In this document: positions 19,397 through 28,031 of the stretch, in pieces | Position numbering within the stretch: position 1 is the stretch's first letter | Layout of the letters: the number at the start of each line of letters is the position of its first letter | Source: Streptomyces cyaneogriseus subsp. noncyanogenus | GTDB lineage: Bacteria > Actinomycetota > Actinomycetes > Streptomycetales > Streptomycetaceae | Reading direction: 5' to 3' | Length of the DNA: 64,000 nucleotides | NCBI RefSeq assembly: GCF_000931445.1 | Contig: NZ_CP010849.1 | Span: 496,001 to 560,000, forward strand | Program-made: the position numbers and the translations under genes | Notes under the pieces: model-generated | Told to the model about the DNA's origin: nothing | Databases searched by the model: none | Seen by the model: only the letters and a program-made list of their open reading frames with translations

Positions 19397-19936
19397 TCAG
19401 TCGACCCGGTCGGCGAAGCCCTCGGGCAGGTCGTGCGGGCCGGCCGCGACGACGGTCTCGTCGTTCTCGCCGACGTACTCGAACAGGGTGATGCGCGCGA
19501 ACTCGGGCACGACGTAGATGGGGTAGGTGGGCCCGGCGTCCCGGTAAGCGCGCATCTCGTCCAGGTGCTCGTTCTGGTAGAGCACCGTCTTGCTGCCGTC
19601 CTGCTCGATCCAGTGCGGGAAGAAGATGGTGCCGTGCAGGACGCGCCGGCCGGGCAGCACGTTGACGACGACACAGGTGCCGGTCGGCTCGGTCCAGGAG
19701 ACCTTGTAGGCGTCTTCGGCGAGCCGCACGAGGTCGACCTCCTGGTCCTTGACCCAGCGGCCGCCGACCATGCCGCTGTGGATGCGGTAGTCGATGGTCG
19801 TGGCGTTCTTCACGTACATCTCGTACTGCCAGCCGTTGGCGTAGGTGTAGATGAACCGGTGCCCGGCGATCCCGGAGAGGTCCTGCGGCGGGACGGGGTT
19901 CTGGGCGGTGGTGGGGGTCTCGTTCTCGATGATCAT
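19397..19936 (-). CDS. padC: Phenolic acid decarboxylase
   Basis: This 179-residue enzyme is expected to decarboxylate ferulic, p-coumaric or caffeic acid to the vinyl phenol without cofactor. Family blocks are visible: [20 protein letters not shown] with the substrate-binding Tyr residues, [15 protein letters not shown], and [18 protein letters not shown] with the catalytic Arg/Glu region. Length is normal for PAD. ATG at 19936 follows AAGGAG. A MarR-type gene is divergent across an AT-rich palindrome, the usual arrangement for substrate-induced pad genes. Confidence 0.92.
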   Translation of the reverse strand: MIIENETPTTAQNPVPPQDLSGIAGHRFIYTYANGWQYEMYVKNATTIDYRIHSGMVGGRWVKDQEVDLVRLAEDAYKVSWTEPTGTCVVVNVLPGRRVLHGTIFFPHWIEQDGSKTVLYQNEHLDEMRAYRDAGPTYPIYVVPEFARITLFEYVGENDETVVAAGPHDLPEGFADRVD

Positions 19937-20024
19937 GGTGCTCCTTGCCGTGCTGCGGGCGGCGGGCTCCGCCGGCCTCCGGTTCGGCCGGTCCGTCGCT
20001 TCCGCCCCCCACCATCGACTGTGC

Positions 20025-20041
20025 CACAAAATATATTTGTG
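20025..20041. promoter_or_regulatory. MarR-type operator between padC and marR
   Basis: CACAAAATATATTTGTG has inverted CACAAA/TTTGTG arms in an AT-rich patch that stands out from the GC-rich surroundings. It lies between the divergent padC and MarR genes, where a MarR/PadR repressor would act. Confidence 0.6.
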
Positions 20042-20075
20042 TCAAAACTTTATCGGATGGGTTCACAATGGAGCC

Positions 20076-20615
20076 ATGCCAGGCATGCGCGAGACTCACA
20101 CAGCGGCGGACAGGGACGGCCGGGGGACGCCGGACACGGCGGGGACGGCCGGGATCGCGGCCGGACTGGGCGGGCTGCTCGGGCCGCTCAGGCGCGCCGT
20201 GCTGCGCGCCACGCGGAACGCCGAGGGCCTGCCCGACCTGCCCGAAGCGCAGATCGAGCTCCTGCGGACGCTGTCCACGGCGCCCGAGGGCCTCTCCCCC
20301 GGCACGGTCGCCGCCCGGCTGCGGATGGCGCCGTCCACCGTCAGCAACCTCGTCCGGACCATGTCCGCCGAGCGGCTGGTGGAGCGCGTCCGGCCGGACC
20401 ACGACCAGCGGACCGTGGTCCTCACCGCCTCGCGGGAGGCACTGGAGCTGCTGCGACGCTACGACCGGGCCAGCACCGCGGCGCTCACCCGGGTCGTCGA
20501 CGACCTGCCGGCCGCCGACCGGCGGGCGCTCGCCCAGGCGCTGCCGGCGCTGGACCGGCTCGTCGCCGCGCTGGAGACCGCGGACACCACCGCGAACGGC
20601 ACCCCCGCGACCTGA
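20076..20615 (+). CDS. MarR-family transcriptional regulator
   Basis: This 179-residue protein has a winged-helix core: EAQIELLRTLSTAPEGLSPG, recognition helix MAPSTVSNLVRTM and wing RPDHDQRTVVLTASRE, as in MarR repressors. It is divergent from phenolic acid decarboxylase, so it probably represses padC and is released by phenolic acids. The start at 20076 is the first ATG in frame downstream of the palindrome; others nearby are out of frame. Confidence 0.85.
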   Translation: MPGMRETHTAADRDGRGTPDTAGTAGIAAGLGGLLGPLRRAVLRATRNAEGLPDLPEAQIELLRTLSTAPEGLSPGTVAARLRMAPSTVSNLVRTMSAERLVERVRPDHDQRTVVLTASREALELLRRYDRASTAALTRVVDDLPAADRRALAQALPALDRLVAALETADTTANGTPAT

Positions 20616-20833
20616 ACCGGGGCCGCCCGCCCGCCGGAGCGGCCCCGCGCAGGTCACCGCCCGGCGGTGGGACGGGGCTCAGGGGAGCCGTCGTACGGCG
20701 GCCGGCCGCCCGGAGATCAGCTCGGTTCGAACTCACCGCCGGCGACCCGGCCCACCCACCGCACACCGCCCCGGACGATCGGGGGCCGCACCCCGGACAT
20801 CTCGCACCACCGTGCCGTCAGCACCGCCACCGC

Positions 20834-21434
20834 CTACAGCCCGTAGGTCTTGCCGATGATGTCCCGCTGGATCTCGCTCGTCCCGCCGTACACCGTGGAC
20901 ACGACGGTCGAGCGCAGCAGGGCCTCCATGCCGTACTCGGTGGCCTAGCCGTAGCCGCCCATCATCTGCATGCCCTCCAGGGTCACGTGTTTGGCCAGCT
21001 CGGTGCATGTGAGCTTGGCCATGGAGGTCTCGCGGGCGAACACCCGGCCGGGCTCGGCGTCGGTCGCGGCGGCCACGTCCTCCAGCAGCAGCCGGGCGCA
21101 TTCCAGTTCGGTGGCCATGTCCGCGATCCGGTGTCTGAGCGCCTGGAACGAGCCGATCGGCCTGCCGAACTGCTCCCGCTGGCGCACATGGGCGAGGGTG
21201 TCGTCGAACGCGCGCCGGGCGACGCCCAGCATCAGCGCGGCGAGGATCATCCGTTCCAGGTTCAGCCCGGTCATCAACTGGGTCCACGCCTGTCCGGGTG
21301 TGCCGACGACCGCGGAGTCGGGAACGAAGCAGTCGGTGAAGTACAGGTCGTTGACCTCCCGGCCGCCCATCGTGTCGCTGCCGCGGATCCGCAGCCCCTC
21401 GGCGTCGGTGGGCACCATGAACTGGGTGAGCCCC
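20834..21434 (-). pseudogene. Acyl-CoA dehydrogenase C-terminal fragment with in-frame stop
   Basis: About 200 residues match the second half of an acyl-CoA dehydrogenase: TQFMVPTDAEGLRIRGSDTMGG, then the helical C-terminal domain REQFGRPIGSFQALRHRIADM and TLEGMQMMGGYG. A TAG codon at 20945-20947 replaces the usual Tyr in GGYGYATEYG; beyond it the frame continues in register (YGGTSEIQRDIIGKTYGL) to a second stop at 20834. The first half of the gene is absent upstream of 21434. Both lesions make it a relic. Confidence 0.85.
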
Positions 21435-21477
21435 CGATGACGTGCGTCCCGCCGTGCGGAGTGTCGGATACGCGTTC

Positions 21478-22098
21478 TCAGTCGTCCCGCAGGGCCGGGA
21501 AGACGGTGTTCACCAGATGGAGCACGGTGCGGGTCAGCATCACGTGCAGGTCGCCGCGGCTGAGCGTGCCGCGCACCAGCCACTCCCGGGAGGCGGCCTT
21601 GAGCATGCCGCTGTGGGCGCGGATCATGGCCCGCAGCTTGTGCCGCCCCTCGACGACATCGGCCATCATCGCGGCCTCCAGGACGCGGTCGGTGGCGATC
21701 TCGTCGGCCTCGAGCATGATCTGGTCGATCTCGGGGTCGTTGCCGAGGGCTTCCAGGCCGATCGCGGACAGCCACATCTCCCGGTTGCGCTCGGCGACTT
21801 CGAGCCACCGGTCGACGCAGATCGCCAGACGCTCCTCCGCGGTGGTCGGGGGCAGCCGCTCCGAGACGGAGGCGGGGACGACCATCATCTGCCGCACCGC
21901 CTCCAGGTAGAGCTGCCGTTTGCCGCCGAAGTAGTGGTTGATCAGCGCGCGGGCGACACCGGCTTCGGTCGCGATGTCCGAGAGGGAGACCGTGGTGTAG
22001 CCGCTGGCCCCGAAGAGCCTGCGGGCGACGCTGAGGATCTCGGCCCGCCGGGCGTCCGGCTCCATCCTGCGTCGCTGTGCCTGGCGCTGAACGCCCAT
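21478..22098 (-). CDS. TetR-family transcriptional regulator
   Basis: This 206-residue regulator has the TetR N-terminal helix-turn-helix at residues 17-63 (ILSVARRLFGASGYTTVSLSDIA, then VARALINHYFGGK) and an all-helical ligand domain. It is only 34 bp downstream of a fadD-type gene in the same direction, suggesting control of fatty-acid genes, including perhaps the broken acyl-CoA dehydrogenase that follows it. Confidence 0.85.
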   Translation of the reverse strand: MGVQRQAQRRRMEPDARRAEILSVARRLFGASGYTTVSLSDIATEAGVARALINHYFGGKRQLYLEAVRQMMVVPASVSERLPPTTAEERLAICVDRWLEVAERNREMWLSAIGLEALGNDPEIDQIMLEADEIATDRVLEAAMMADVVEGRHKLRAMIRAHSGMLKAASREWLVRGTLSRGDLHVMLTRTVLHLVNTVFPALRDD

Positions 22099-22132
22099 AC
22101 GGCCGTCCCCCTCGTGGTAGCGGTGTGTCGCA

Positions 22133-23950
22133 CTATGTGTACATCGACTCGATCGCGGCGGCGTGCAGGTGGCCGATGGCCCGGCGGCGCAGGCTCAGCT
22201 TCGGTGTCAGCTCACCGGTCTCGGTGGTCCAGGGGCCCGGCAGGACGCGGTACTTCTTCACCTGCTCGGCCCGGGAGAGGACGGCGTTCGCGTCCGCGAC
22301 CGCCTGGTCCAGGGCCGCGAGCACCGCGGGGTGGCGGGACAGCGCGTCGAGACCGGACACGGGGAGGCCGTGCTCCCGCGCCCACAGGGGGGCCGCCTCC
22401 TCGTCCAGCACCAGCAGCGCGGTGACGTACCGGCGCCGGTCGCCGATGGCGACGGCGTGGGCGACCAGAGGGTGTGCCCGCAGCAGGGACTCGATCTTGG
22501 TGGGGGCGATGTTCTTGCCCCCGTCGGTGATGATGATCTCCTTCTTGCGGTCGGTGACCGTGACGATGCCCCGGGAGTCCACCGTCCCGACGTCCCCGGT
22601 GGCCAGCCAGCCCTCCGCGTCGGTCGCGGGCTCGATGCGGCCGTCGGCCCGCAGGTAGCCGGGGAAGACCACCGGGCCGCGGACGAGGAGCTCGCCGTCC
22701 CGGGCCTCCTTGACCTCGATGCCCGGCCCCGGGCGCCCGACCGAGCCGAGCGCGAACACCTCCGGTGTGCTGACCGTCGCCGCGCCCGTGGTCTCGCTCA
22801 GGCCCCACACCTCGTACACGGGAAGTCCCACACCGGCCAGGAACTCCAGCACCCCGGTGGGGATCGGCGCCGCCCCGCTGATGGCCCGGCGGCACTCGTC
22901 GAGTCCGACGGCGGCCCGTACGGGCCGCAGCACCTGGTCGTCGAGGTGCTCCAGGGGCCCGGTCAGCTCCGCCGGAAGGTCCTTGCCGGCGGAGCGCAGG
23001 CGGAACACCTCGAGAGCCGTCCTGCGGGCCTGCTCCACCACGGCGGCCTGCTCCCCGGCCAGCGTGGCGAGCTTCGCCCGCAGGCCGGCGGCGAGCTTCT
23101 CCCACACCCGGGGGACGCCGAAGAAGCCGTGCGGGCGCACCGCGCGCAGCGTGGGCAGGAGCTGCGCGGGGTCCGGGCAGAGGGTGACGTGGCCGGCGTT
23201 GCAGATCGGCATGTAGATGCCGAGCACGCGCTCGGCGATGTGGGCCATCGGCAGATAGGCGACCGACCGCGGGTGCTCCGGTACGGGGACGAGGTGGTCC
23301 TGCATCAGGCACTCGTGGACGACGTTGCGGTGGGAGAGCACCACGCCCTTGGGTTCGCCGGTGGTGCCCGAGGTGTACATCACGGTCAGCGGCCGGTCGG
23401 GGGTGGCCGCGTCCGTGAGCGCCTCGAACGCGGAGTCGTCGGGCGGCACCGCGCCGCGCACGGCGGCGTAGCCGACGTGGAGCGGGTCGTCTGCCGGGGC
23501 CGCGTCCCGGTCCAGGACGACGACGGCGCGCAGCCGGGGCATCTCCTTGAGGGCGGGCTCCCAGCGCCGTATCTGCTCCTCGCCCTCCAGGACCAGGACG
23601 GTGGCGGCACTGTGCCGGGCCACGAAGCGTATCTGCTCGGTGCTCAGGGTGTCGTAGGTGCTGCAGGGCAGGGCACCGACATGGATCGCGGCCAGGTCGG
23701 CGATCCAGTGCTCGGCCCGCTTGGACATGGCGATGAGCATGCGGTCGCCCCGCTCGAGGCCGAGCGCGACGAGACCGCGGGTGAGGGCGGCGACTTCCGC
23801 GCGCAACTGAGACCAGGACAGCGTCCCCGCGTCCGGCCCGATGCCGGTGGTGAGCGCGGGGCGGTCGGCGAACTGCTGGGCGTTGCGGCGCAGCAGCCCG
23901 GTGATCGTCAGTCCTTCGACGGCCCTGTGCAGTTGCTCTGCTGTGGCCAC
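22133..23950 (-). CDS. Long-chain fatty acid-CoA ligase, FadD15 type
   Basis: This 605-residue AMP-forming ligase of the long-chain acyl-CoA synthetase group shows YTSGTTGEPKGVVLSHRN near residue 196, LPMAHIAERVLGIYMPI (characteristic of the FadD15/FAA branch), VWGLSETTGA, and the hinge TDRKKEIIITDGGKNIAP. It activates long-chain fatty acids for oxidation or lipid synthesis. GTG at 23950 follows GGAGGGAG. It forms a probable operon with the TetR gene downstream. Confidence 0.88.
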   Translation of the reverse strand: MATAEQLHRAVEGLTITGLLRRNAQQFADRPALTTGIGPDAGTLSWSQLRAEVAALTRGLVALGLERGDRMLIAMSKRAEHWIADLAAIHVGALPCSTYDTLSTEQIRFVARHSAATVLVLEGEEQIRRWEPALKEMPRLRAVVVLDRDAAPADDPLHVGYAAVRGAVPPDDSAFEALTDAATPDRPLTVMYTSGTTGEPKGVVLSHRNVVHECLMQDHLVPVPEHPRSVAYLPMAHIAERVLGIYMPICNAGHVTLCPDPAQLLPTLRAVRPHGFFGVPRVWEKLAAGLRAKLATLAGEQAAVVEQARRTALEVFRLRSAGKDLPAELTGPLEHLDDQVLRPVRAAVGLDECRRAISGAAPIPTGVLEFLAGVGLPVYEVWGLSETTGAATVSTPEVFALGSVGRPGPGIEVKEARDGELLVRGPVVFPGYLRADGRIEPATDAEGWLATGDVGTVDSRGIVTVTDRKKEIIITDGGKNIAPTKIESLLRAHPLVAHAVAIGDRRRYVTALLVLDEEAAPLWAREHGLPVSGLDALSRHPAVLAALDQAVADANAVLSRAEQVKKYRVLPGPWTTETGELTPKLSLRRRAIGHLHAAAIESMYT

Positions 23951-24322
23951 GGCGGGCTCCCTCCATCGCGAACCGTGAGCGGACGGACTCGTTGAGCGGT
24001 CCCCACCATGGACCCGTTATTGGCGGAGCGTCGATAGATCGATCCGGACCGATCTCCGCGCGACCGACCATTCCCCGTTACGCGTCAACCCACGCCCCAC
24101 GGAAGCAGGGTGACATTGCGTCAGCGATATTGACACGGCGCCAATAGCTGCTTTTGCCTTGCCTCCGCCGGACGTGCTCGCGAGCCTTTGCCGGACGCGC
24201 TCGAGCCGCTGCGGGAATCGGCTGCCCCGCGTTGCGTCGCCCGGGCGGGCGTCGGCCGGCCGGTACGGACGGCGGTTCCGGCCGACCGCTTCCCCGGCGG
24301 CCCGGGCCGGGAACGGCGAGGG

Positions 24323-24860
24323 CTACGGGTGAGCGCGGGGCGGTGGCCCGAGCATCGGGACGAGGAACCTCCGGGCCACCGCACCCACCTGGCTCCTCGT
24401 CGTCGAGGTCGACGACATGGGTGGGGATGACCAGGAAGGACACGGAGACACGGACCGTCATCTCGGCCACGAGGTCCACGTCCACGCCGTCGGCGGCGTT
24501 GCCCGCCTGCTGCTCCCGGCGGAGCCGTTCCGCGACGAACTGCCGTACCGCGGCCAGGGTGCGCCCGCCGTCGCTGGTCATGGAGGGCACGGCGGCGCCC
24601 GGCTCGGCGGCCGGCAGACCGCCGATCAGGGGGTTGCGGCGGATGGCCCGCAACGAGCTCGCGAAGCCCAGGACGACCCGGTCGGCGACGGTCCGCGCGC
24701 CTTGGATGTCGACGATGAACCGGTCGAAGTACCGCCGGACCTCACGCCGTACGACCTGTTCGACCAGTACGTCCTTGGTGGCGAACCGGCGGTGGACGGT
24801 GATCCGGGAGACACCCGCCAGCCGCGCCACGTCCGCCATGGTCGACCGATTGATGCCCAT
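24323..24860 (-). pseudogene. TetR-family regulator, apparently frameshifted
   Basis: The helix-turn-helix is clear (STMADVARLAGVSRITVHRRFATKDVL) and the ligand domain continues to SFLVIPTHVVDLDDEE. There the frame becomes Pro/Arg-rich nonsense. Shifting by one base near 24391 restores a typical TetR ending (VARRFLVPMLGPP) with a stop at 24323. The first helix (LLEIALAEAVEGADQDDETV) continues upstream of the only ATG (24860) to about 24967 but meets a TGA without any start codon. Either the gene has decayed or the draft sequence has indels. Confidence 0.65.
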
Positions 24861-25160
24861 CCGGCAGAACTGCTCGTACGCGGCGTCGAGCAGGCGCGTG
24901 ACGGTCTCGTCGTCCTGGTCGGCGCCTTCGACGGCCTCGGCGAGCGCGATCTCCAGCAGCGAGGCGAGTCAAACCCGCGCGGTCTTCCGGCGCAGATGAT
25001 GTGAGCCCGCGACGGCGGCGCGAGGGCCGGCGCCCATGACCGCGCCCGCGACGGCCGAGCGGCGTTCACCGACAGCCAGCGGCGGGCCGGCGGGAGCGGC
25101 GTGTGCCGCTCCCGCACGGCCGTACCGGGCCCGCCCGCACGGCCCGGACGGCTCCGGGCA
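24861..25160. other. Upstream part of the broken TetR and intergenic DNA
   Basis: From 24861 to about 24967 the minus strand still encodes the first helix of the TetR protein in frame, up to a TGA. The remaining 190 bp to the MaoC stop hold no supported gene and no clear hairpin. Confidence 0.4.
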
Positions 25161-25616
25161 TCAGGCGTAGAACCGGGACAGGCTCTGCAGGACGGCCGCG
25201 GGCTTGGCGCCGCCCTCGATCTCGATGGTGCCGTCCACGGTGATCTGCACCCCCGCGGTCACGTCCTCGACGGCCGCGAGCCGGCCGGCCAGCCGGATCC
25301 GGGAACCCACCTTCACCGGTGCGGGGAAACGCACCTTGTTCAGGCCGTAGTTGACCTTCGTGGTGACGCCCTGGACGTCCAGCAGCTCGGTGAACAGGGG
25401 GATGAAGAGGGAGAGGGTGAGGTAGCCGTGGGCGATGGGGGCGCCGAAGGGGCCCTTCCCGGCACGCTCGGGGTCGACGTGGATCCACTGGTGGTCGCCG
25501 GTGGCGTCGGCGAAGGTGTCGATGCGCTCCTGGGTGACCTCGATCCACTCGCTGGTGCCGAGGTCGCTGCCGGCCAGCTTCTTCAGCTCGTCGAGGCCGT
25601 TGACGGTGATACCCAT
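25161..25616 (-). CDS. MaoC-like enoyl-CoA hydratase/dehydratase
   Basis: This 151-residue single hot-dog domain has the hydratase 2 motif FADATGDHQWIHVDPERA followed by GPFGAPIAHGYLTLSL, with the catalytic Asp/His pair. It is expected to hydrate trans-2-enoyl-CoA, or act on a related thioester. ATG at 25616 follows GAAAGG, 15 bp after the acyl-CoA ligase stop, so it ends a four-gene operon (SDR, amidohydrolase, ligase, MaoC). Confidence 0.88.
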   Translation of the reverse strand: MGITVNGLDELKKLAGSDLGTSEWIEVTQERIDTFADATGDHQWIHVDPERAGKGPFGAPIAHGYLTLSLFIPLFTELLDVQGVTTKVNYGLNKVRFPAPVKVGSRIRLAGRLAAVEDVTAGVQITVDGTIEIEGGAKPAAVLQSLSRFYA

Positions 25617-25631
25617 GTCTAAACCTTTCGT

Positions 25632-27143
25632 TTAGGGTGAGAGTTGGCCGCCGTAGCGCCGGCGCACCTGGGGTTTGAGGAGTTTCCCGGACGCGGTACG
25701 CGGGAGTTCGTCCGCGATCACCACCGTTTTGGGGATCTTGTACTTGGCGAGGCGTCCGGCCAGCGAGGCGAGGATCTCGCCGGGGTCGGGGCGGGCCCCC
25801 TGGCGGGGGACGACGACCGCGCGCGGCACTTCGCCCCACCGGTCGTCGGGCACGCCGATGACCGCGCACTCGACCACGTCCGGATGGGCGAGGAGCAGGT
25901 CCTCGATCTCGGCGGGGTAGACGTTCTCGCCACCCGAGATGATCATGTCCTTGATGCGGTCGACGATGTAGACGTATCCGTCCTCGTCGGTCCGGGCGGC
26001 GTCCCCGGTGCGGAACCAGCCGTCCGTGAAGGAGGCGGCCGTCGCCTCGGGCAGCCCCCAGTACCCGGGCATGACGTGCGGTCCGCGCACGACCACCTCG
26101 CCGGTCTCGCCGACGCCGGCGGGCGACAGGTCCGGCCGCACCACCCGTACGTCGCTGAAGAAGTGCGGCACGCCCGCCGAACCGGCCTTGGCGACGGCGT
26201 GCTCGGCGTCGAGGAAGAGGGTGCCGGGCGCCGCCTCGGTCATGCCGTAGCCCTGGAGGAAGGTGAGGCCGCGCTCCTGGTAGACGGCGATGAGCGAGGT
26301 CGGCACCGGGGAGCCGCCGCAGGTGAGGATGTGCAGGGAGGACAGGTCCGCGTCGGGGAAGCGGGGATGGCGGGCCATCCGGTCGAACATGGCCGGCACC
26401 CCGAACATGAAGGTGATCCGGTGCCGTTCGATCAGGTCGAGGGTGCCGGCCGGGTCGAACGCCTCCACCAGCACGCACGCGCCGCCCTTCAGCAGCACCG
26501 GCAGCGTGAGCATGTTCAGCCCGGCGGTGTGGAAGAGCGGGGCGCAGACCAGGGCGCGCTCGCCGGCGGTCAGGTCGGTGTCGACGAGGACGTTGACCGC
26601 GTTCCAGGTCAGGTTGGCGTGGGTGAGCATCGCGCCCTTGGGGCGGCCGGTCGTCCCCGAGGTGTACATGATGAGACAGGTGTCGTCGGCGGCGACGGAT
26701 TCGTCGATCGGCTCAGTGGCGGCGCCGGCCGTCATCTCCTCGTACTCGTCGCCGATCCTGACGTAGGTCCGCACGTCCGTGCCGCCCGGCAGTCCGGCGA
26801 CCAGCCCGGTGTGCGCGGGGCCGTAGAGCAGCACCTTGGCGCCGGAGTCGGCGAGCTGGTAGGCGATCTCGGGGCCGGCCAGCCGGGTGTTGAGCGGGAC
26901 GAAGACGGCGCCGAGCGTGCCGGCCGCGAACAGCGTCTCCAGGTAGGAGGGGTGGTTGGGCCCGAGATAGGCGACGCGGTCGCCGCGCCGGACGCCCCGG
27001 GCGCGCAGGGCGTGGGCGAGGCGGGTGGTGCGTTCGTACAACTGCGCGTAGGTGACGGTGGTGTCACCGTGGATCAGGGCGGTGCGGTGGGGGGTTTTGC
27101 GGGCCCGGCGGGCGGGCCACGACCCCAGTCCCTCGTTGCGCAT
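25632..27143 (-). CDS. Acyl-CoA synthetase, FadD-like
   Basis: This 503-residue AMP-dependent ligase has YTSGTTGRPKGAMLTHAN near residue 161, QGYGMTEAAPGT, the hinge DRIKDMIISGGENVYP and the catalytic lysine motif RTASGKLLKPQVR at the C-terminus. It lies between the amidohydrolase and MaoC genes in one operon and probably feeds the carboxylate released or made by those enzymes into CoA-thioester metabolism. Substrate unknown. Confidence 0.87.
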   Translation of the reverse strand: MRNEGLGSWPARRARKTPHRTALIHGDTTVTYAQLYERTTRLAHALRARGVRRGDRVAYLGPNHPSYLETLFAAGTLGAVFVPLNTRLAGPEIAYQLADSGAKVLLYGPAHTGLVAGLPGGTDVRTYVRIGDEYEEMTAGAATEPIDESVAADDTCLIMYTSGTTGRPKGAMLTHANLTWNAVNVLVDTDLTAGERALVCAPLFHTAGLNMLTLPVLLKGGACVLVEAFDPAGTLDLIERHRITFMFGVPAMFDRMARHPRFPDADLSSLHILTCGGSPVPTSLIAVYQERGLTFLQGYGMTEAAPGTLFLDAEHAVAKAGSAGVPHFFSDVRVVRPDLSPAGVGETGEVVVRGPHVMPGYWGLPEATAASFTDGWFRTGDAARTDEDGYVYIVDRIKDMIISGGENVYPAEIEDLLLAHPDVVECAVIGVPDDRWGEVPRAVVVPRQGARPDPGEILASLAGRLAKYKIPKTVVIADELPRTASGKLLKPQVRRRYGGQLSP

Positions 27144-27155
27144 CGTCGCGCCCCT

Positions 27156-28031
27156 TTACGGTTTCGTCAGCCCGAGCAGGCGGGCGGCGTTCTCCTTGAG
27201 GATCTTCGGCCGCACCTCGTCCTTGATCGGCAGCTTCTCGAAGTCGGCGAGCCAGCGGTCCGGGGTGAGGACGGGGAAGTCGGAGCCGAAGAGGACCTTG
27301 TCCTTCAGCAGCGTGTTGGCGTACTGCACCAGCTGCGGCGGGAAGTACTTCGGGGACCAGCCGGACAGATCGATGTGCACGCCCGGCTTGTGGGTGGCGA
27401 CGGCGAGGGCCTCGTCCTGCCAGGGGAACGACGGGTGCGCCAAGATGATCTTCAGGTGGGGGAAGTCGGCGGCGACGTCGTCGACGTGGAGGGGGTTGGA
27501 GTACTTCAGGCGGATGCCGCCTCCGCCGGGCACCCCGGCACCGATGCCGGTCTGGCCGGTGTGGAACAGGGCGATGGTGCCGGTCTCCTCGATCACCTCG
27601 TACAGGCCGTACGCCACGGAGCGGTCGTTCGGGAAGAAGCCCTGGATGCTGGGGTGGAACTTGAAGCCTTTGACGCCGTACTCCTCGACCAGGCGGCGGG
27701 CCTGCCGCACCCCCGCCCTGCCCCGGAACGGGTCGATGGAGGCGAAGGGGATGAGGACGTCCGCGTTGGCGGCGGCGGCCTCGGCGACCTCTTCGTTGGG
27801 GACCGGCGCGGTGCCGGTGGCGGACTCGGCGTCCACGGTGAAGACGACGGCGGCCATCTTCCGCTCGCGGTAGTAGGCGGCGGTCTCCTCCAGGGTCGGC
27901 TTGCGCTTGCCCTCGACCTTGAAGTAGGCGGAGGAGGCGTCGTGCAGGTCGTCGTCGAGGGAGGAGTGGCCCTTGGACGACACCTCGGCGTGGGTGTGGA
28001 CGTCGATGGCGGTCAGGTCGTCGGTGTTCAC
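27156..28031 (-). CDS. Amidohydrolase 2 family metal-dependent hydrolase/decarboxylase
   Basis: This 291-residue TIM-barrel protein has the metal-binding IDVHTHAEV at the N-terminus, KFHPSIQGFFPND, ILAHPSFPWQDEAL and FGSDFPVLTP at the usual positions of the amidohydrolase_2 family, which contains many nonoxidative decarboxylases of aromatic acids as well as hydrolases. The GTG start overlaps the SDR stop as GTGA, and GGAGG precedes it, so it is translationally coupled. The reaction cannot be fixed without the substrate. Confidence 0.82.
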   Translation of the reverse strand: MNTDDLTAIDVHTHAEVSSKGHSSLDDDLHDASSAYFKVEGKRKPTLEETAAYYRERKMAAVVFTVDAESATGTAPVPNEEVAEAAAANADVLIPFASIDPFRGRAGVRQARRLVEEYGVKGFKFHPSIQGFFPNDRSVAYGLYEVIEETGTIALFHTGQTGIGAGVPGGGGIRLKYSNPLHVDDVAADFPHLKIILAHPSFPWQDEALAVATHKPGVHIDLSGWSPKYFPPQLVQYANTLLKDKVLFGSDFPVLTPDRWLADFEKLPIKDEVRPKILKENAARLLGLTKP

